Source: Phanerodontia chrysosporium
Lineage: Eukaryota; Basidiomycota; Agaricomycetes; Polyporales; Phanerochaetaceae
Assembly: GCA_001910725.1 (NCBI GenBank)
Contig: MJGA01000001.1
Span: 1,674,001-1,738,000, forward strand
Length of the DNA stretch: 64,000 nucleotides
Direction of reading: 5' to 3'
Positions 12,335 through 23,813 of the stretch are shown here, one piece after another. Below the pieces are notes generated by a model, which saw nothing but the letters and a program-made list of their open reading frames with translations, did not search any database and was not told the DNA's origin. Each line of letters starts with the position of its first letter. Within the stretch, counting starts at the first letter, position 1. Both the position numbers and the translations under genes were made by a program.

Positions 12335-12369
12335 GCTTCACGACAATGGAATACTACTGTAGACTTGGG

Positions 12370-15300
12370 TTACTTATTGGGAGTCAGCGTATCTAACATA
12401 GCTTCCAGACCAGTCACGTCGATAGTGTGCCGGCGTGCTAGAACGATGCAGCTGCCAGAATATCCTTGAACACTCCTCCAGTCCATGGGTATCCAGCACA
12501 GCCGCGTTCGCCGTGTAGGTGTGATGGAAAACAACCACTCATCCTCGATGAAGTAGATTGGCCAAGTCCGCCGTGGCAGCCACGGAAGTGATGCGTCTGT
12601 TTGGCTCTCCGGCAAGCCAGCGTCCCAGAGGTGGATAGCACGTCCCGTGTTACTATCGACGATGATTCCCGAGCCGTCGTGCGAGAGGCTCAAGGTATTA
12701 TGCCATGTCTGGGCGTCCAGAGAAAGTACTCGCCGGTGGCGACGTCCCAGAAGCGCATCGTACGGTCCTCCGAAGACGAGATCACGACATTGCCATCAGG
12801 TGCGAACGACAGAGACCACACCGCCATGGAGTGCCCGTTGAAGAGCTGTAGCTGCTCGCCTGACATTGGATCCCAGACACGAACGGTAGCGTCCATGCTA
12901 CCTGAGGCTATGCGGTGTCCCTGAGGTGAAAAGGCAACAGATGTCACACCCGCTGTGTGGCCTTTCAACGTCGCCCGCACCTCACCACTCTCGACATCCC
13001 AGACGAGAGCGTGTGTATCCGCAGATCCTGTCAAGGCAAGCCGAGCATCGAGCGAGAAGGCGACCGAGAGAACGGGGCCGCTATGGCCCACGTACTCCCG
13101 CGCTCGCTTGCCGGAGGATACATCCCATAGGCATGCTCGGTTATCCGATGCGTTGCCCGTCTCTCTGGAGCTTGCTGAACCGACTAAGAGGTAGCGACTG
13201 TCCTGTGAGAAAGTGACCGCAGAGGAAGGGCCCCCGAAACAATGCGGCCAGGTCCCCAAGACGCCATGCCACATTTGCAGGTCCTGTAGCTGCGGATGGC
13301 CGACAGCTTCGTCTTCAACATAACGCTCGTCTTCACCAGATATCTCGCGGAGTGGGACGTGACAGGTGCCAGGTATCTGTGCGCGGACAGCGCCCGTGGT
13401 TGCATCGAGAAGCAGAAGGCGACCGCCAACCTTGAGTGCAGCGACTGTGACAGACCCATCTGGGGAGAAGGCCACGCAGCGGAGGGAGTCGTACTCATCG
13501 GCCATGGGCTTGCGTTGATAATGGTATACTTGCTCCCAGCTCCTTGTGTCTTCAACCTCTACTGTCCAATCTGACCAGCTCGTTACTAGACGTCTGCTGT
13601 CATGGCTGAAAGAGGCTGAGGTACACTGGATGTGGATGTCTCCGCTGTAACCCGTCATCTCCGCCCACCAGCTGGCTCTCTCATAAGGCATCACGTTCAT
13701 GTTGTATTGCACGTCCCAGACACGGATGGTACCGTCCAGCGAGCCCGAGACGAAGCGCGTTCCATCCCCGTTGTACGATATCGATGTGACACGATCGATG
13801 TGTCCCTTGAAGGCGTAGGTTATGTATCCGTGAGTGATGTCCACAGCAAAGACGTGACGGTTTAGTGTGCTGCAGATGAAGTGGTCGCCCTTGCCGGAGA
13901 TCGCCAGACATCCGACATACATATGTGGCCAGTCCCTGGGGACAAGCCCTCTGAGACGCTTCCCTGTGCGCACGTCCCAAGCTGATGTGGTTGTGCCCAC
14001 CGGCGATTCAGAGGGTCCCGTCACGAGTTCGTTGCTGTCTGGGGTGAAGGCAAGTGTGTACACTAGGCCTGGGTATTGTTCGAGCTTCAAGGAACGAGAA
14101 GGATATGGTGCCTCCAAGCTGAAAAGATCCACCCTGCCGCCAGTCGAACTCGATGCCATCCAGAGGCCGTCGAGTGACACGGACACACAGTGAACAGCGT
14201 CCGGATGTGTCTTCAGAGTTTCCAAGCATGCGCCAGACAGAGTATCCCAGATCTTGACTGTATGGTCGCGCGATCCAGAGATGATACGGAAGCCGTCTGG
14301 GGTGTAAGCTATGGAATGGACGGGACCGCTATGTCCTTCGAGAGTGGAGATGAGAATGCCAGAGGATGCGTCCCAGACCCGTATTGTACCGTCATTTGAA
14401 GCTGCTGCTACATGGATAGCATCTGGCGACAGTTTGATGTCGTATATTCTGTTACCGTGACTCGGGATTGCGAGCAGAAGGGTGCAAGTGAGAGCGTCCC
14501 AAATTCGCACCTCGGCGTTTACATCGCCACCCGCCGAGACAAATCTGAGGCCATCATGCGAGAAATGCACGACGTCGACTGCTTCGCCATCATGCGCGAC
14601 GACAGTGCTAAGGTAGGTGTTCCAAAGATCCGACACGCCATTGCGGATGGCCCTGACCGAGTTCGGGACGCCGTACACTTCGGCGAGCGGTGCTTTCTTC
14701 GGCACGAAGGCAAGCACTCCGTGGTAGAGTTGTAGCGCAGAGGTGCTAATTGGCCGGAGGAAACCAATGACGAGCCGCTCGAAGTCGTTCAGGAGTAGCG
14801 ACAGCATGAGGGCGCGAGTATCACGGATGGTCTACAGCCTGCTTCAATGGACTGCAAGATCGAGACGACAGGCCACTTACAGAGAGCTTGCACTGAGCCG
14901 CATTCAACGCCGAAATGGCTTCCCGCAATATCCCGGTGAGGCTGCAAACTTCGAGCCAGAACAGTAGGCGCTTTCCGCCGAAGTCCATAAGTGCGTCGAG
15001 AAGATTGTCAGACAGCTCTCCGCCTGACAAATGCGTGACCCAGTGCCGACACGCGTACATCAGGTGCTGAGGAATCGCGCGCGCCACGCGTTCTGGTAGG
15101 TCCTGGATCTCAGAGTTGAGTAGCGAAGGATTCCGAATGTTGCAAATGTCGCTCCGAAGCTCTTTCATGGCGTTGAGACAGCCGAGTAAGAGAAGTGTGT
15201 GCTGAGTGTGTGAGTGGACCACGAACATCTTGTTTGTGCAACGCCTAGGGTCTAGTAGATATTCCGGGAGGGTCGGGTGGATAACTCGGATGGTCGCAGT

Positions 15301-17353
15301 AGCATGGTCAATGTCAGGAACAACAAGAAGAGAGTGTAGTCCCATCAGAGAATCGTGCACTGCACGGGGCGACAGACCAATCAAACTCGCGAGATCTCGA
15401 AGTGGCAGTGGATCCTCGAGCAATGCTATGGATCCCAGCGATGACTTGATGCGTCCGGAAATACCACGTGAGGCGTCGGGAAAAGCAGTCTCGAGCACCT
15501 GCGTATACAACTGGTCAAGAAGATGGTAGGAACCGGGATTAGCTGTCCTGGAGGTGAGGATCTTGAGCTGCCCTTCGGGGTCGCTGTAGTTTTTGTCTGC
15601 GATGAATTTGACAGCTGTAGCAGCGAAAACGAACAACCCTTCTGACAATTCTGCCAGTCGAGTGACATCTGCCTCGTCTGGCCACGAGTTCTCTAGCATA
15701 TAGTTGGCTCGAATGTCGGATAGCTGACTAGAGAGGTAGCATTGGATATCTGCGGTGACTGTTTGCAGAGGAACTTCGTGGAGAAGCAGCGCTTTCGACA
15801 CATGATTCTCACTGGCTGCCTCGAAACTGGTGACAATGTGTGCCTCAGGACGGCTAGTGACGAGAAAAGAAAGTGATATCAGCGCTTCTGCATGTTTGAG
15901 AAGGGATGACAGGATAGCCGAGGTAGCTTGAGGGTCGCGACACTCGTCGAGCGCGTCAATGACGACGACGCAGGAGGGAAAGTCGGTGCCGAGGGCCACA
16001 AGCGGCTGCACGATCAATGCTTCTAGCTGACGCGAGACGCCAGCATAAGCCACAAGCGGGTCCTTCTGTAAAGCGTCGGCTACTCGGTCTCGGAAGGGGC
16101 CATGGAAGAGACCGAGTTGGTAGGCAATCGTTGGGAAGATCAAGTTCGCGCTGCTGCAGTCTGTGTCAGATCGAGAGCAGAAAAAGCTCGCCCCCAAGAT
16201 TCCCTGCTTGTGACATCGCTCCGCAATGGTGTACGCGATCGTCGTCTTGCCCGTCCCGGCAATGCCGTTCAGCCATAAGACTTTGGCTGGTCTGGAGCTC
16301 TGGTCGTCCGTGTGATCTGCACGGTTTTCAGTGGCCCAGGTCGAAACCTGGTCCAAGATAGCCGTGCGGGTTCCCTCCAGGCAGGCCACGCGCTCGTCAG
16401 GGCGGTCGAATCGCGCCGTGAGCGCGTAAGGTGGCACCGTGTTGCCTGCAAGGGGATATGAGGAGGATACTACCGTAGGGTTAAAACCAGGCGCACCTTC
16501 TGGTCTCGACAGCATCCGCAAACGCTAAACATGGACACCATGTCAGCGACGTATTTTCCGATTCTGCGTGGTACGTGCCTGTACATCCTCCAGAACTACG
16601 TCTAATTTTCGTTCAACACGCTGCGAGCTCTCTTTTGCAAATCGCGAGTGCTCCTACAAAAGGCGGTATTCAATGCTCGTAGATCCAGGCCGTTCCGGAG
16701 AACTTACATCAAGTGCAAATTCAATTGCCAGATTGCTCTCAACCTGGATACAAAAGTAGTTTGATCAATGTGATCGGACCCAGTGTTAAATACCTACCAT
16801 GAAGCTCTGAATAGACCACAATAACCGCGGGACAAACTCGCCGATTTTCTTCGCGTCGTCTTCGCTTTTGACAATTCTTATCAGCCTGTTGCGAGAAGCT
16901 AGCTGTTGAGCCTCATCATTTACTTGGTCCCAAGACCTGCTGGACTTTGAATCTTCTACCTCCCAGCCTGAAATGAGCTTGACACGCACTGCAATAGACG
17001 ATCAAGTCTTCCCTGCATCCCCGAGGATAATGAAGAGCCCTGAAGCTCAACAGAACCATGTATCATAGCTGTCAAATCTCTGATTCTGTTGGCCAGCTCC
17101 TCGATGTCCTTCGTATTTGCATGTGCTTTCTTCGCTGTAGTCAGCAAGAGTGTTTCCTGGTTCTCGCGTGCGTGCACACCTGAATCATGCCGAGCACCGT
17201 CGACAAAACACCGACGCCTTTCTGCAGACCTGGGACGCCGACATCCCCGGCGGCATCTGAACATGCATCGAGGGCTCTCTGCAGTAGTCCTACAGCATCG
17301 ACAGCGGCATCCTTCTTGTCAACTTTGCGGAACTTTTCTTTCAGGCGACGCAT
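12370..17353 (-). CDS. NACHT-WD40 STAND (NLR-like) protein
   Basis: Predicted exons: 17180-17353, 16990-17129, 16798-16936, 16708-16743, 16585-16653, 14881-16524 and 12370-14831. The N-terminal helical domain (GVPGLQKGVGVLSTVLGMIQ, later WDQVNDEAQQLASRNRLIRI) is of the kind seen before NACHT domains in Agaricomycetes. The NACHT ATPase has Walker A GIAGTGKTT and Walker B VVVIDALDEC, with SFLVTSRPEAH as the sensor-like strand. The C-terminal half carries about ten or more WD40 repeats (for example GHSGPVHSIAYTPDG...VKIWD, GHTAGVTSVAFSPQG...VRVWD). Family knowledge: STAND ATPases act as ligand-triggered switches in non-self recognition and regulated cell death. Near 12723-12725 one base appears to be missing; the frame before it ends at 12690, while the next frame continues with SLSHDGSGIIVDSNTGRAIH to the stop at 12370. 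The WD repeats are divergent from one another. Confidence 0.88.
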
Positions 17354-18138
17354 TATCGAGAGGGTGTCGCTCGTGGTGGTCGCAAGCGAGGCCCGCGAGG
17401 AACCTGGCTGTTGCTATTGAACCATCGGGGTCATATGTGATGCAGTGCAGAGATGTTCTGTCAGGCATCGTTTCGGATGCTGATGTCGGGATCCCATCCC
17501 TTCATACGAAAGTGCAATCGCCGCCATCAGGTCTAGTATCACCCAACGGGTTGATAGACTCACCTGGCAAGGCAAGGCAGGTCATCCCGTCGTGCATTCG
17601 GTAACTGATATCTCCATAGGTTAGCTCTTGATCGTGCCATATCCTCAAGTTTTGCTGTTACTTACCATTAATATCGGAGCAGGCGCACTTCAAATTGGAT
17701 GTAGTCGCGGGAACGAGGCAAAACACTTCCCCACCCCTGGCAACGCTACTATGGCATCGGAGCGTGAAGAGATCATGAGCGACTCGCACTGGACAACATG
17801 GATGGTGCGGTCAAGATGATCATTACGAGTTCGACCATGTGATGCGCATCAACTGATGCGACAATGTCCTTTTATGGACACGTTGATATCTTTTCAGAAG
17901 TCTTGGGAGAACTCGCTAGCAGAGGACTTGAGGCTCTTTTCTCTCGACGCCAAAGTTACCCAAGTCAGACAAAGAGGCATGGTCATTGGTGTCACGACAC
18001 AATACAAGCGCAGGAGTACACGGCGATCTAGGTGGTCTAAGTAAGTCAGGAAGTGCAATATGTAGTGATCCGCTCATTCATTCGTGGCTTCTGGGTAAAG
18101 GCCTGGCGAGCCAGTTTTCGAGTGTATTTAGTAACGCT
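17354..18138. other. Intergenic: STAND gene promoter
   Basis: No supported coding sequence. It lies upstream of the STAND gene start (17353, minus) and downstream of the ferric reductase stop (18139, minus). Short open frames lack codon structure or recognisable motifs. Confidence 0.45.
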
Positions 18139-20511
18139 TCACATGGTGAAGTTCTCGACGTTCAGCTGCACAGTGGGCGTGCCCCTGAGTACGCTCAATG
18201 GAGACGCGAAGCCGTGCGAGAGCGCCTTGCGCACACCCGCGACGAGGGGGTTGGGACCCGATACTGTGAGGAGTAACCATGAGCATAGAGTCTCGCGGTG
18301 CAGGTAGATAGGGCGTACCATCTACAGACACGGGTCCCCCGGAGGTTGTGACGGCGTCTTGAAGGATCTTCTGCACGTCAGGCCGGCCCGCAGCAATCTG
18401 AAGACCACGGATGCGCGGCGCAGCCTCCGCCTTCTCGTCGTAGGCATCTTTCTCTGGGTCGCTAATCATGCTTGCGCTATCGTCGAGTGTACCGGTAGGG
18501 CTGCTAGGGGCGGTGACGAACACCATGAGGGAGAGCACGACATCCGACGGGACAGACGCTGCCGCCGCGCGGAGCTCATCCGCAACCCATGCGATGTGTG
18601 CTGTGAGAGAGTGAGAGAGGTATGAGAAGGCGGAGAAGGGCACGCACAGGCATGGCGAACTGCCCAGACGAAGACAATCCGTCGTGCGCAGGCGTGCTTC
18701 GCGGCCGCTTTGCTGCGGGCAGGGTCAGTTGATGAGCATGAGGTTCAAGGGCGGAGATGAATACGCACAGGAGCAGTTCACGAAGGCGAGGAAGGGTGTA
18801 GGTAACACCAGAACCGCCTGCCAACGTATTAGAAGACGTGCACAGCGTTCGCATATACGCAAGGGCTTACCGGCGATGAAGACGCACGTGCTGAAGGGCG
18901 TAATATCCGCTGGGGCACCGTAGGGGCCGTCCATGAACACGGGGGCAGTAGCTTGGCCGCCCTTGAGCTCCGCATATTCTCTCAACCGCTTCGTGAAGCC
19001 GTCACGGGCACGAACAATCCAGATAAGCTTCTTCGACTTCTCGTCGGCCGCGGGGATGTTGGAGATAGTGAACGGATGGGACTCGATAGGTCCTACAGTT
19101 GGAAAGGCAAGGAACATATGCTGGCCGGCCCGCCAACCAAAGGGCACGTAGCGCTCTACCGAGATGCGCACGGTATCGTGATTGAGGAGCTCGATTACTG
19201 CGGGGGATTGGTTGGGCGACTTGAAGTTGGTGAGGATGATGTAACGAAGCCATCTGCAGCCGCGATCGAAGCCCCAGATGACGAAGCATGGCCAGATGTA
19301 GTACTCAAAGCTGCGGTGGGGTCAGGGCGTGCTTCTATCGGACGAATGCGGGTCATACGTACTTTCCAGCTCCTCTCGTGTGAAGAAAAACGATGACAAT
19401 CAGAGCGCTGTGAAGATAAAGGCGTGGTCAGGTGTGAGGACATTCACTCTGCAGGCGCACTCACAAGGCCATCACAGTGTGTATAATGAAGAATGCTTCA
19501 TACCACCGTTTCCGGACGGGAGCGACGCTCACAACGACCAGTAATGTGTAAATGAGCCCAGCTACTAAACCCTCTCGCTTCCACCCCACTTGTGCGATAG
19601 TTGGGGCGCTGGGAAAACCATGAGCTCTAGGTCGTCGCACTTGGACACGTGTTCCACTCACTTAATATTGACTCTGGGAAGCACCATTAGCATGTGGGCA
19701 TTCGATTGTCATGAGAAAAACGTACCGTGTCCAGCCATGGATCCACACTTCTACCAGTAGAACCCGAGCAACGGCGCGGTGCATGGCTTTCAGCTGCGTT
19801 AACGCGGTCAGAACGGCAGTTCAAGAAGAATGAAGTGTAATCACTTTTTCGTGACCAATACCGGTGACCCCTGCAATAAACGGTTTCAATCACTAAACAG
19901 AAAGACCAGTAACAAGAAGCTTACAGCCGATGATATTGTTCTTCATCGAGAGCGCAACGATGACCGGTAGTTGAGCTGCAGCGATGTGTCCGGTTCGGTC
20001 GGAATACTCTTTGATAGTCAGATCCTCCGCTGTAGACCGCCGTGTTGAGCTCGTTGTTCGCATTGAACGTGAAGACCGACGTACTGTTGCAGAACGTCCA
20101 CAGGAGGAGAGCCAGGAGATACAAGCAACTAAGCAGTATCTCTAAGAGGTAGAGATTGATGGCCGGTAGCCTCCAACGGAACGCGAAGATACGGATGGCC
20201 GTCAGGCCGGCAGCGAATAGCCGTACAACGACATTCTTGGACGTGCAGGCCTCTGCCTTGGCGGGGCGGTGACGGCGCCAGAATGCCCAGACGATCGAGT
20301 ACGCGTTAATAATAATGCCGACCGCCACAAAGCTGAAGACAAAGTACAACGTGTCCTTGGGGTACTCCTGCACGCCATGTGGTGTTAGCGTCGGCGAGAT
20401 GCGAAAGAGACTAGCGGGAAAACGTACGTGCTCGCCCTTGTGCTTGATGGCCTTGGCAATCGCTGCCGCGGAGGCGGAAGGAGAGAGCGGTGCGTCGCTT
20501 GGGCTAGACAT
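18139..20511 (-). CDS. Ferric reductase-like transmembrane oxidoreductase (FRE/NOX type)
   Basis: A multi-exon gene that I can follow end to end through about ten introns with consistent phases. After a short N-terminus (MSSPSDAPLSPSASAAAIA) come several membrane segments. The bis-haem ligands are visible as two His-x13-His pairs: MHRAVARVLLVEVWIHGW and IIHTVMAFALIVIVFLH. The cytosolic part has the FAD motif HPFTIS, the NADPH-binding FIAGGSGVTYTLP, and an HACARRIVFVWAVRH segment followed by the Ala-rich helix. The C-terminal exon ends LNVENFTM. Known role: plasma-membrane reduction of Fe(III) or Cu(II) for uptake. A 12-nt micro-exon (19662-19673) is predicted between two consensus introns. 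One intron (donor GTACGT just after the codons for TFCN, near 20085) must be removed to read KYSDRTGHIAAAQLP correctly. Confidence 0.9.
19662..19673 (-). other. 12-nt micro-exon of the ferric reductase gene
   Basis: On the minus strand the twelve bases AGTCAATATTAA lie between an intron ending GCTTCCCAG and one beginning GTGAGT and ending TTTTCCCAG. Both introns are 52-53 nt, have GTACGT or GTGAGT donors, and the first has a GCTAAT branch-like site. Including the exon keeps the reading frame (adds VNI plus split codons between WTR and APTIAQVGW). Skipping it would also keep the frame, so it could be optional. Confidence 0.6.
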
Positions 20512-21604
20512 GCTGGGCAGGGGAGGAAGGGGAACGAATCCTCGATGCAACTATACAAGCGGTTAGCTTCTAGCGGGTATTTGTACGCGGGGGAAACGAT
20601 CGGTGGAAAGTAGTAACTTTCGAAACGATTCAGTCCCGCGCGGTGAGCAGATTCTTCGGAGGCACCGAGGTTCCTGCATGAGAGGGGTCGTATGGTGATG
20701 TGAGGCACATTTCGATGTGGCCTGCGGTCAGCCGAGTTTCTGGTGATAGATACCGGTGAGACCGGTGTGCAATGCGGAAGGGGATTGGATAACGATGCGG
20801 TGATATTACGCCTCGGACGTGATAGCAGAGAGATCCTGGGCCTGCAAATTGTCGCGTCAGAGGCGGGATGGGAATGAGATGTGAACTTGTCTTTCCATGT
20901 TTGGGAGACGCACCTCCGATCACCACCCTGGAACACCGGATAATCTGATTAGATGACGAGCAGCATCTAATCGCCATACGTGTCTTATCAGATAGCGAGG
21001 GAACGCAGCCAATCAGCAGTGCAGAAGGCGGACACTGTCTCAGCCTCGGGGCGTGGACGTCGGTCGAGAAGTCGTCCTCGACCCCTCTTGACGCCGCGCA
21101 CCATTCTTTCGATCCTCGGTCAAGTGTCTCGTATGTCGGCTGACCGCGGAATACGGCAAGCCCCTGGAGCTTGCAGGGGCAGCTGCCGCAGGCCCTGGGA
21201 GTGCACTCGTCAGCTTTCTCTATAGTTCTAGATACCACACAGCATCGTCAAATTGCCTATCTGCCAGATGGTGGGTCCAGCAGAGGGAGAAATACTGCGG
21301 AAGTACGGTGTACTCACCGAGACACGTATCAATTGGGCTTGTCAGCGCGCCGCGCAGCTGCGCACGTTCATCTTCACCTCCATGGCTCCAGGGACTCCAC
21401 TGCTTGCCTGCACCAGGCTGTGCATTGTACCCCTGGCTCCCCGCCGTCGATCCTCGAGGCAGTTCTTGCAATGCTCGAGGTGCACATCAGTGGTCGTTCT
21501 TGCCCACGCCCCGGCGCTGTAGAGAGATAGACGCTCTTCTCCGCAAATACTGTAATCTAATCTCTTGCCTCGTCCTCGATCGCTCCTTGCATTTCACCAC
21601 GGAC
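20512..21604. promoter_or_regulatory. Divergent promoter region, ferric reductase / NOP13
   Basis: About 1.1 kb between divergent start codons. Upstream of NOP13 an open frame without stops extends back to 21308 in frame, but its composition is not that of a nucleolar protein and I regard it as 5' leader. TGATTAGATGA-like AT-rich sequence lies at 20941-20955. No known operator identified. Confidence 0.45.
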
Positions 21605-23226
21605 ATGTCCTCCTCGTCAGAGTCTAGCTCTTCATCAGAGTCAGAGAGTTCCACCCGTGCTGCGCAGAGGAGCCAGAAGCGCAAGAGGCCCTCTCCTGAC
21701 GAACATAGCGACTCGGACGACTCGGACAACACCTCGCCTCCCGCGGAGAGTTCAGACGCGGAGGACAGCGATGCAGAGGACGTGCCTCAGGATGATGACG
21801 TCCAGGTGATCTCGCATGCAGAGCAGCGGCGCCTGAAGAAGAAACAGCTGAAGGCGGAGAAGATGGCCAAGGCACCCGCTGCCGCAGCAGATGGCGAGGG
21901 ACCCAAGGCAAAGAAGCAAAAAGTGAAAAACACAGCCGAGCTCGCGCCATCGAAGGTCCCGAAGCGACAGAATTCGGTTTGGGTGGGGAACCTATCCTTT
22001 AAAACTACACCAGAAGCTCTTCGCCAGTTCTTCGATGGCGTTGGCGAAATCACTCGCGTACATATGCCTATGAAGATGGCAAGTGCAGGCCCTGGAGGCA
22101 AGGGCGCGGTCAAGCAAAACCGTGGGTCAGTTTTCTTGTTACGCTTATGCCGGAAACTAGACATAATCTTCGTGTTCCACTAGCTTTGCGTACGTCGACT
22201 TTGCGACGCCGGATGCCAAAACACTCGCCATAACACTCTCGGAGAACCCGCTGGACGGTCGTAAACTTTTGATCAAAGATGGTGCGTTCTCTACAGTCCT
22301 GCATGCCTCCAAAAAGTTAACCAGGAATCCTAGGCGGCGACTTCACTGGTCGTCCTGCACCAGCCACTCAGCCGGGAGATGCAACGAACCCCGATGCCAA
22401 GTCTGCTCTCACCGGGCACTCGAAGACAGCGCAGAAAATTCTCAAGGTGCAGAAACAGCCGGCAGGACCTACGCTCTTCCTGGGAAATCTCGGGTTTGAG
22501 ACTACCGAGCAGTCAATTCGCGACCTTTTCACGCGGAACCGCGTTCGCAAGGTTGAGTCGGAAGCGGATGACGACGCAGAGGAGAAGCCTGAGCCAAAGA
22601 AGGATCAATGGATACGCAAAATTCGCATGGGTACTTTCGAAGACAGCGGCAAATGCAAAGGGTACGTTCGCATGCGCTCATCGAGAGTGGGCATAGCCGG
22701 CTGACCACAACGTAGATGGGCTTTTGTTGACTTCTTCACCACCGAGCACGCTACAGCCGCGCTCACGAATCCGAAGAACCACTTCCTAGACGGCCGCAAG
22801 CTCGTCGTCGAGTACGCCTCGCCTGAAGCCGTGCGCCGCGGTGGTGGAGGCCCACGCGAGAAAGGCAAGGGTCCCGCGCCGCGCGAACGGCGCCCCAGGC
22901 GTGAGCAACACGAGGATGGCGGCGCGGAGCAGGAGGACGCCGCGGAGAACGAACACACGCAGAAGCGGCGTGGCGAGCGTGTGCGCCCGAAGCGCAAGTC
23001 AGAGGCTGCTGGCGAGGGCGGGGCAGAGGAGGACGCACAGCCCGCGAAGCGGCAGAAGCTCGAGCGCGAGGCTCCGCCGCACAAGGAGGGGAGGGAGGAC
23101 AGGAATAGGGGGAAGGACAGGGACGCCAGGCCCAAGGTGCGCGCAAAGCCCGGCGCGGCGCTCGCCAACGCGAAGCGCGAGACGGTCGGGATCGTGCCCA
23201 GCCAGGGCACGAAGATTGTGTTCTAG
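21605..23226 (+). CDS. NOP13: Nucleolar RRM protein, Nop13-like
   Basis: Four exons (21605-22125, 22184-22281, 22334-22661, 22716-23226) give 485 aa. The start ATG opens a Ser/Glu/Asp-rich acidic N-terminus (MSSSSESSSSSESESS) followed by a Lys-rich patch, as in many nucleolar proteins. Two RRM domains follow: the first has RNP2 SVWVGNLSF and RNP1 GFAYVDF; the second has LFLGNLGFETT and GWAFVDFFTT. The C-terminal tail after VVEYASPEAVRRGGG is very Arg/Lys/Glu-rich. Both RRMs are interrupted by an intron just before RNP1. The most likely orthologue is yeast Nop13, found in pre-ribosomal particles, but other Nsr1/nucleolin-like proteins share this layout. Confidence 0.8.
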
Positions 23227-23813
23227 GGCCTGCCCGGCGGGGGCGGAAAAGTACGTTACACCTGCTGCTGCATTGTAATCCATCGGTTGCCTCCACTGTC
23301 AGGAATGCAAGCGTGGTGCCGGATGGGGATGTGTCCGAGCAGTACAAACGTTGGTAGCCAACCTAGACCCCGTCCCTGGTATGGGTGCGTGAACGGCTCT
23401 CACGACCTGTCTCGTAGATCATTTGACGTTCTCAGACTCGCGTTCTCGCGTTCTGGCTTCAGGCGGGGTATGGCTTGGGCCATAAATAGCTTTCATTATG
23501 GGATTTTGCATCCGTCGAAGCTGAGACACCATGGTCCAGCTAGGCACCTAGCAGATCGAGCCAGCGGGCGGACAGGTCACAGAGTAAATGCGTCATGCCA
23601 AGGTGCATGAGCGTCGCTATACCTTGGCGAGAATGACTCCTCGGTCAGTGTGCGACAAACTGCACAAATCCGCCTGTGAAACCGCACAGCGGTATACCGT
23701 CCTGTGGAGACGCAGCAATGGTAGTCTCAATAGGAGTAGCGATACAGTGGCCGCAGTCTATGCTACACGTTGGATGGGCACACGCGGACGAGTCTAGAAG
23801 TCAGGGTACCCAT
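23227..23813. other. Intergenic between convergent NOP13 and DOM34
   Basis: Convergent 3' regions of NOP13 (ends 23226) and DOM34 (ends 23814). No coding signal or RNA gene recognised. Confidence 0.45.

Noticed and set aside
12690..12740. A 21-nt intron to explain the frame change at the end of the STAND gene
   Set aside because: Too short for splicing; one missing T in the ACTTTCTC region restores the frame.
21308..21604. In-frame upstream extension of NOP13 by about 100 codons
   Set aside because: Open by chance in GC-rich leader; composition and lack of similarity differ from the acidic nucleolar N-terminus that begins at 21605.
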